Below are positions 5,989 through 10,106 of a DNA stretch of 10,106 nt, in pieces. The notes beneath the pieces were generated by a model. That model had not been told where the DNA came from. It searched no databases and worked only from the letters and a program-made list of their open reading frames with translations. Position numbers and translations under genes: made by a program. Origin of the DNA: Gemmatimonadota bacterium (lineage in GTDB: Bacteria; Gemmatimonadota; Gemmatimonadetes; Gemmatimonadales; Gemmatimonadaceae); assembly GCA_003222065.1 (NCBI GenBank), contig QHUV01000041.1:1-10106 (forward strand), given 5' to 3'. Position 1 is the stretch's first letter, and each line of letters begins with the position of its first letter.

Positions 5989-8724
5989 TCAGCCGGCGGT
6001 CGATTCGAGGGTGCGCGCCACCTGCTCCGTGCGGTAGCATTCGATCACATCACCGACTTTGAGATCGTTGAAGTTCTCGATGCCGATGCCACACTCGAAG
6101 CCCTCGCGTACCTCGCGTACGTCTTCCTTGAATCTGCGAAGCGAAGCGATCGTGCCGTCATAGACTTCCACGGCGTCGCGGATTACGCGAACGCGGCCCT
6201 GGCGGTTGATGACGCCGCTGCGCACAGAGCAACCAGCGATGGTGCCAATGCGCGAGATCTTGAAGACTTCGCGCACCTCGGCGTCACCGAGGATGACTTC
6301 ACGCTGTTCCGGCCGAAGGAGGCCTTCCAGCGCCGCCCGCACGTCGTTCACGGCCTCGTAGATGATGCGGTAGAGCCGAATGTCGACCCCTTCGCGCTCG
6401 GCGGCGGTGCGAGCGTTGTTATCGGGACGGACGTGGAAGCCAAGAATGATGGCGCCCGATGCCTTGGCGAGAAGAATGTCGCCTTCGGTGATCGCGCCGA
6501 CGCCGCGGTGCACGATCTCGACCTTTACCTCGCCCGTAGAGAGCTGCACGAGCGCATCGGCGAGTGCTTCGGCGGGACCACCCTGGTCGGCCTTGATCAG
6601 GATGCTGAGCGTGCGCTGCTCGCCGGCCGCCGACTGCGCCATGAAGTCCTCGAGCGACACGCCGCCACGCGAGGTGCGACGACTCTTCGCTTCGCGATCG
6701 AGGCGCTGACGACGCTGAGCGACGTCGCGAGCGGCAGTCGCGTCCTCGACAACCAGCAGCTGATCGCCGGCCATCGGCACGCCTTCAATGCCGAGCACCT
6801 GCGTCGGAATCGCCGGGCCGGCGGACTTGATGATCTTTCCGCGCTCGTCGAACAACGCGCGTACACGTCCGGAGAACAAACCACAAATGAAGTCGTCTCC
6901 GACACGCAGCGTACCGTTGCGTACGAGCACCGTCGCGACCGGTCCCTTCCCGGGGTCGAGCTGTGCTTCGACGACCGCTCCCTCGGCACGACGGTCAGGG
7001 TTGGCCTTGAGGTCGAGGATTTCGGCCTGCAGCAAGATGCCATCGAGCAGTTGATCGACGTTCGTGCCCTTTTTTGCCGAGATCTCGGCGGAGAGCACCT
7101 GGCCGCCGAATTCCTCGAGGACGACGCCGTGCTGCAGCAACTCCTGCTTGACGCGCGCGGGATTCGCCTGGGGCAAGTCGATCTTGTTGATCGCCACGAT
7201 GAGCGGGACGGCGGCGTTCCTGGCGTGCGAGATCGCTTCGACGGTCTGGGGCATGATGCCGTCATCCGCGGCGACGACGAGAACGACGATGTCCGTCACT
7301 TGTGCGCCGCGGGCACGCATCGCGGTGAAAGCCTCGTGGCCCGGTGTGTCGAGGAAGCTGATCTCTTTGCCGTTAGGCAGCGTCACATGGTAGGCGCCGA
7401 TGTGCTGCGTGATGCCACCGGCCTCGCCGGCGACGACATTCGCCTTGCGGATGTAGTCGAGCAGTGACGTCTTTCCGTGGTCGACGTGGCCCATGATCGT
7501 GACGACCGGCGGACGGAATGCCAGGTCCTCGGGACGGTCGATCGTCTCGGTCGCTGAGTCTTCGGCTTGATAGGCGTCTTCACGAACGGCCTCGAAGCCG
7601 AACTCACCAGCGATCAGCTCGATCTGGTCGAAGTCGAGTCGCTGATTGATGGTGACCATGAGACCGAGATTCTTGAAGGCGAACGCAACGATCTCCGTGG
7701 CGGGAACCTTTAGAATCTGCGCAAGTTCGCTGACGGTGATGAATTCGTTGACGCGAACGGTCTTGCGCTCGCGCTCGGCCTCCGCGGCGCGCGCGGCCTC
7801 CATCTCCTCGCGCACGCCACGCCGCAGGTCGCTCGAGCTGCGGCGCTGCGGTGCGCCACGCATGGTCGCCATCGTCTTGGAGATGTTCGCATCCACTGCT
7901 TCCTGATCGACCGCGCCCCGCTTTCCCTTCTTGCGCCGGCCGCGCTCGACGTGGGCACCACCGGGTTGTTGTTGGCGATCGTCACGGCGCGTGGGCGCGG
8001 CGGTACCGCCCGGCGCGGCTGACGCAATGGGGCGCGGCGGCATAAAGGACCCACTGCTGGCCACCGGCCGGGGCCGCGGCGCGCCAGGAGTGATCGGACG
8101 CGGACGCGGCCGATCGGGCGCACCCGTGACGGACGACGGGGCCGATGGTCGTGACGGCGGCGCGTGCGCCGCGGGCGCGCGGGTCTCGTCCGGAAAGCGG
8201 GATGGCGCCGTGGGCGAGATGCGCGGCTCTGGCTCCTCCGGCGGAATGGGCCCGGATGGCGCCGAGGGCCGCTCGATCGTCGGCGCCGTTGCCTCAACCG
8301 CGGCACCTCGCTCGGCGGCCGACTCGCGCTCATGGTCGATGACGAAGGTGGAATCGGCCGCGTCCTCGTTAGGCTCGGCGAGCGGCGCGAGCGTCGTGTC
8401 CTCGGAGTCCAGCGGAGCGGCCACGATCTCGGAGCGACGACGACGACGAATGCCGGCGTCACCGGCCACCGCTGCCGCTGGCTCGGGCGTGGAAACCGCC
8501 GCTGTCGAGCGGCGGCGACGGGTCGTCGCCGCGGGGGCCGCCTGCTTTTCGACGCGCGCGCGTTTCTCACGCTCCCACCGCGCGCGCACGCGAGCGACCT
8601 GATCGTCAGTGAGCAAACTCAAATGACTGCGCACAGGAACGTCCATCTGACGAAGTAGCGCGATCACCTCGTCGGACGAGATTCCGAATTCACCAGCCAT
8701 GTCATGAACACGAAGCTTGCTCAA
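5989..8724 (-). CDS. infB: Translation initiation factor IF-2
   Basis: IF2 is the GTPase that places fMet-tRNA on the 30S subunit and promotes joining of the 50S subunit. The 911-residue protein begins with an IF2_N domain ([20 protein letters not shown], 2-21). A disordered Pro/Ala/Arg-rich linker follows (about 60-300, with basic patches at 69-72, 93-97 and 261-269), then a second IF2_N-like domain (326-378). The GTPase core has all motifs: G1 GHVDHGKT (412-419), G2 [10 protein letters not shown] (436-445), G3 DTPGHE (459-464), G4 NKID (513-516) and G5 SAK (549-551). Beta-barrel domain II, domain III (from about 705, [14 protein letters not shown]) and the C-terminal fMet-tRNA-binding domain (about 815-895, [11 protein letters not shown]) are complete. 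The start is TTG at 8724. It is chosen because the IF2_N domain begins at once and a perfect AGGAGG lies five bases upstream. The upstream stop codon overlaps this site. Confidence 0.98.
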   Translation of the reverse strand: MSKLRVHDMAGEFGISSDEVIALLRQMDVPVRSHLSLLTDDQVARVRARWEREKRARVEKQAAPAATTRRRRSTAAVSTPEPAAAVAGDAGIRRRRRSEIVAAPLDSEDTTLAPLAEPNEDAADSTFVIDHERESAAERGAAVEATAPTIERPSAPSGPIPPEEPEPRISPTAPSRFPDETRAPAAHAPPSRPSAPSSVTGAPDRPRPRPITPGAPRPRPVASSGSFMPPRPIASAAPGGTAAPTRRDDRQQQPGGAHVERGRRKKGKRGAVDQEAVDANISKTMATMRGAPQRRSSSDLRRGVREEMEAARAAEAERERKTVRVNEFITVSELAQILKVPATEIVAFAFKNLGLMVTINQRLDFDQIELIAGEFGFEAVREDAYQAEDSATETIDRPEDLAFRPPVVTIMGHVDHGKTSLLDYIRKANVVAGEAGGITQHIGAYHVTLPNGKEISFLDTPGHEAFTAMRARGAQVTDIVVLVVAADDGIMPQTVEAISHARNAAVPLIVAINKIDLPQANPARVKQELLQHGVVLEEFGGQVLSAEISAKKGTNVDQLLDGILLQAEILDLKANPDRRAEGAVVEAQLDPGKGPVATVLVRNGTLRVGDDFICGLFSGRVRALFDERGKIIKSAGPAIPTQVLGIEGVPMAGDQLLVVEDATAARDVAQRRQRLDREAKSRRTSRGGVSLEDFMAQSAAGEQRTLSILIKADQGGPAEALADALVQLSTGEVKVEIVHRGVGAITEGDILLAKASGAIILGFHVRPDNNARTAAEREGVDIRLYRIIYEAVNDVRAALEGLLRPEQREVILGDAEVREVFKISRIGTIAGCSVRSGVINRQGRVRVIRDAVEVYDGTIASLRRFKEDVREVREGFECGIGIENFNDLKVGDVIECYRTEQVARTLESTAG

Positions 8725-8729
8725 ACACG

Positions 8730-8735
8730 CCTCCT
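8730..8735 (-). promoter_or_regulatory. Strong Shine-Dalgarno of infB
   Basis: The minus strand reads AGGAGG, then CGTGT, then the TTG start of infB. The TAG stop of the L7Ae-like gene (8736-8734) shares bases with this site. It is the only perfect Shine-Dalgarno I found ahead of a gene here, and it settles the non-ATG start. The spacing of five bases is within the functional range. Confidence 0.85.
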
Positions 8736-9078
8736 ACGAATCACGAGCGACGCTCGTTGCCACGAGGTCGCGAATCCCGCGGGCAAGCTGCGGATCGACG
8801 ACGCCGACAGCTGCCGTTTGCTCTCGCCCAACAGCGGCGCCGAGCTCGGCGGCCGTCGGTCCTTCAACGAACATAACACGCCGTGCGCGCAGCAGCGGCA
8901 CGACCTTCTCCCGACTATTCACCGACGCATCTGGAGCGACGACGGCGAATACCACGTTGCCTTTCTTGATGGCCGCGCGCACCTGCTCGACTCCCACGAC
9001 CACCGTCCTGGCCCGCACGCCAAGTCCGATGAGTCTGAGCAAGCGCTCAGCGACGTCGCGCTCCACCGAGCTCGCCAC
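8734..9078 (-). CDS. L7Ae/L30e family RNA-binding protein (YlxQ-like)
   Basis: A 114-residue protein of the ribosomal L7Ae/L30e/S12e/Gadd45 family, whose members bind kink-turn RNAs. In Firmicutes the equivalent gene, ylxQ, also sits between nusA and infB. Family features are LLRLIGLGVRARTVVVGVEQV (14-34), the repeated AIKKGNVVFAVVAPDAS pattern (36-52), and ARRVMFVEGPTAAELGAAVGRE (65-86), matching the family pattern of a short strand followed by the eLGkAvG helix. A final strand reads TAAVGVVD (88-95). There is no signal peptide or membrane segment. The start is GTG at 9078, five bases after the nusA stop. Another GTG four codons downstream is possible. The family assignment is firm; its partner RNA, and whether it associates with the ribosome here, are unknown. 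Confidence 0.88.
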   Translation of the reverse strand: MASSVERDVAERLLRLIGLGVRARTVVVGVEQVRAAIKKGNVVFAVVAPDASVNSREKVVPLLRARRVMFVEGPTAAELGAAVGREQTAAVGVVDPQLARGIRDLVATSVARDS

Positions 9079-9083
9079 CGTGC

Positions 9084-10106
9084 TCAGGCCGTGGACCCCG
9101 CTTCGCCGGGCTCCGGTGAACGCTCACCGCTGCTGGCGACCTCGTCGGAGGTGTCTTCGGTCGTCAGCTCATCAATGATGCCCATGATCCGATCGGCTTC
9201 GGTGGGGGCAATGCCCGGAAGCTTTAGTAAATCCTCACGCTCGAGATCGATGATGTCGTTCAACGTTCGGTAGCCGGCTTCCTCGAGCACGGCGACGGTC
9301 GCCGGCGGCAAGCCCTGAATGTCGGAGAGCCGCACGTCCGCCATCTCGTCCGACTCCTCCGGGAGCGGCGCGAAGAGCGGCGAGTCCGTACCGCGCTCGA
9401 GCCACTCGCGACTCGAATAGAGATCGATCTTCCAGCCGGTGAGCTCTGAAGCGAGTCGCACGTTCTGACCATTGCGGCCGATGGCAAGCGAGAGTTGGTC
9501 CTCATCGACGACGGCCTGAATGGTCTTGGTCGTCGGGTCGCTGAAGACACGGGCGACCTTTGCCGGCGCGAGCGCGAGCTTCGCGAACCGCTCCGGATCT
9601 GGTGACCAGGGCACAATGTCGATCCGCTCACCGCCCAACTCGTTCACGACTGCCTGAACACGCGAGCCCTTGAGCCCGACGCACGCTCCCACCGGATCGA
9701 TTGAATCGTCACGCGAGAAAACGGCGATCTTGGTGCGGCTGCCCACCTCGCGTGCCGTCGCTCGAATCTCGACGATGCCCTGCTGGATCTCGGGTACCTC
9801 GAGCTTGAAAAGCGCCTTCACGAAGAGCGCGTCCGCGCGACTGAGAATCAATCGCGGTCCCTTCGGCGTCTCCTCCACTCGCTTGAGAACGGCGCGGATT
9901 GGCTCGCCCTGATGGAAATGCTCGCGGTGGTTTTGTTCGCGATACGGAATGATTGCCTCCGCCTCGCGGAACTTGTTGAGCATCACCACGAGCTTGCCGC
10001 GCTCGATCTGCTGGATCTCGCCGGACAACAGATCGCCAACGCGGGTCGCGAACTCATCGCGGATGCGCGTACGCTCACCTTCGCGAACGCGTTGAATGAT
10101 CCGTTG
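9084..10106 (-). CDS. nusA: Transcription termination/antitermination protein NusA (5' end beyond window)
   Basis: NusA binds RNA polymerase and nascent RNA, modulating pausing, termination and rRNA antitermination. The visible 340 residues lack the first ~100 residues or so (the polymerase-binding N-terminal domain). They contain the end of that domain (QRIIQRVREGERTR), an S1 domain (about fragment residues 22-90), KH1 with SRDDSIDPVGACVGLKGSR (131-149) and GGERIDIVPW (158-167), and KH2 with DEDQLSLAIGRNGQNVRLAS (201-220) and LTGWKIDL (222-229). A single C-terminal helix-hairpin-helix unit follows (about 258-312, including LLKLPGIAPTEADRI), then an acidic Ser/Glu tail. The frame is open to the right edge of the window. 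An internal TTG at 10028 is not the start, because matching NusA sequence continues upstream of it. Confidence 0.97.
   Translation of the reverse strand, partial: QRIIQRVREGERTRIRDEFATRVGDLLSGEIQQIERGKLVVMLNKFREAEAIIPYREQNHREHFHQGEPIRAVLKRVEETPKGPRLILSRADALFVKALFKLEVPEIQQGIVEIRATAREVGSRTKIAVFSRDDSIDPVGACVGLKGSRVQAVVNELGGERIDIVPWSPDPERFAKLALAPAKVARVFSDPTTKTIQAVVDEDQLSLAIGRNGQNVRLASELTGWKIDLYSSREWLERGTDSPLFAPLPEESDEMADVRLSDIQGLPPATVAVLEEAGYRTLNDIIDLEREDLLKLPGIAPTEADRIMGIIDELTTEDTSDEVASSGERSPEPGEAGSTA

Noticed and set aside
5455..7467. A 670-codon open frame on the plus strand, antisense to rbfA, the DUF503 gene and infB
   Set aside because: It is in exact codon register with all three minus-strand genes. 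In that register its stops would need sense codons TTA, CTA or TCA, which are rare in a high-GC genome, and both intergenic gaps are multiples of three. The translation shows no domain, and the minus-strand proteins are unmistakable.
7790..7870. A second, internal start site in infB giving a shorter IF2 isoform, as in E. coli
   Set aside because: An ATG at IF2 residue 308 has GAGGAG in front of it, but with no spacer. Other internal Met codons (286, 289) lack a ribosome site, so no isoform can be supported.
7931..8658. Overlapping plus-strand frames opposite the IF2 linker, Gly/Arg/Ser-rich
   Set aside because: They mirror the compositionally biased linker of IF2. There is no ribosome site or family motif, and several frames are open at once, as expected of GC-rich low-complexity sequence.

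Overview
The window is a gene-dense, high-GC bacterial chromosome segment. Every gene I can support lies on the minus strand, so it reads biologically from base 10106 down to base 1. It is a translation and ribosome-maturation operon of the nusA-infB type followed by the protein-export pair secD-secF. After a hairpin terminator comes the start of a tatD-family nuclease gene. No mobile elements, tRNA or rRNA genes, CRISPR arrays or horizontally acquired genes were seen. The combination of nusA, an L7Ae-like gene, infB, a DUF503 gene, rbfA, truB and ribF running directly into secD-secF, with an Arg/Pro/Ala-rich IF2 linker, suggests a soil-type member of Gemmatimonadota or a related high-GC phylum. 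That placement is an inference from gene order and composition; no phylogenetic marker was aligned.

Layout in transcription order: nusA (its start lies beyond the right edge), 10106-9084; an L7Ae/YlxQ-like RNA-binding protein, 9078-8734; infB, 8724-5989, with a TTG start and a perfect AGGAGG; a DUF503 (YlxP-like) gene, 5967-5686; rbfA, 5682-5296; truB, about 5336-4452; ribF, 4459-3518; secD, 3463-1790; secF, 1780-791; an intrinsic terminator, 753-730; tatD, 720-1, cut by the left edge. Neighbouring genes from nusA to ribF overlap or sit within about 20 bases of each other. The widest gap inside the run is 54 bases, before secD, and it holds no convincing terminator. This suggests one long transcription unit ending at the hairpin after secF. 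No stretch longer than 300 bases lacks a gene.

Functionally, NusA, the L7Ae-like protein, IF2, RbfA and TruB cover transcription elongation and antitermination, translation initiation, 30S maturation and tRNA modification. RibF makes FMN and FAD. SecD and SecF form the proton-driven auxiliary motor of the Sec translocon. TatD is a metal-dependent DNase/hydrolase used in DNA repair and quality control.

I found no evidence of an undescribed system. The observations most worth checking are local: the terminator whose U-tract touches the tatD start codon, the non-ATG starts (TTG for infB, GTG for the L7Ae-like and DUF503 genes), the missing YlxR gene between nusA and the L7Ae-like gene, and very long antisense open frames that codon usage explains.
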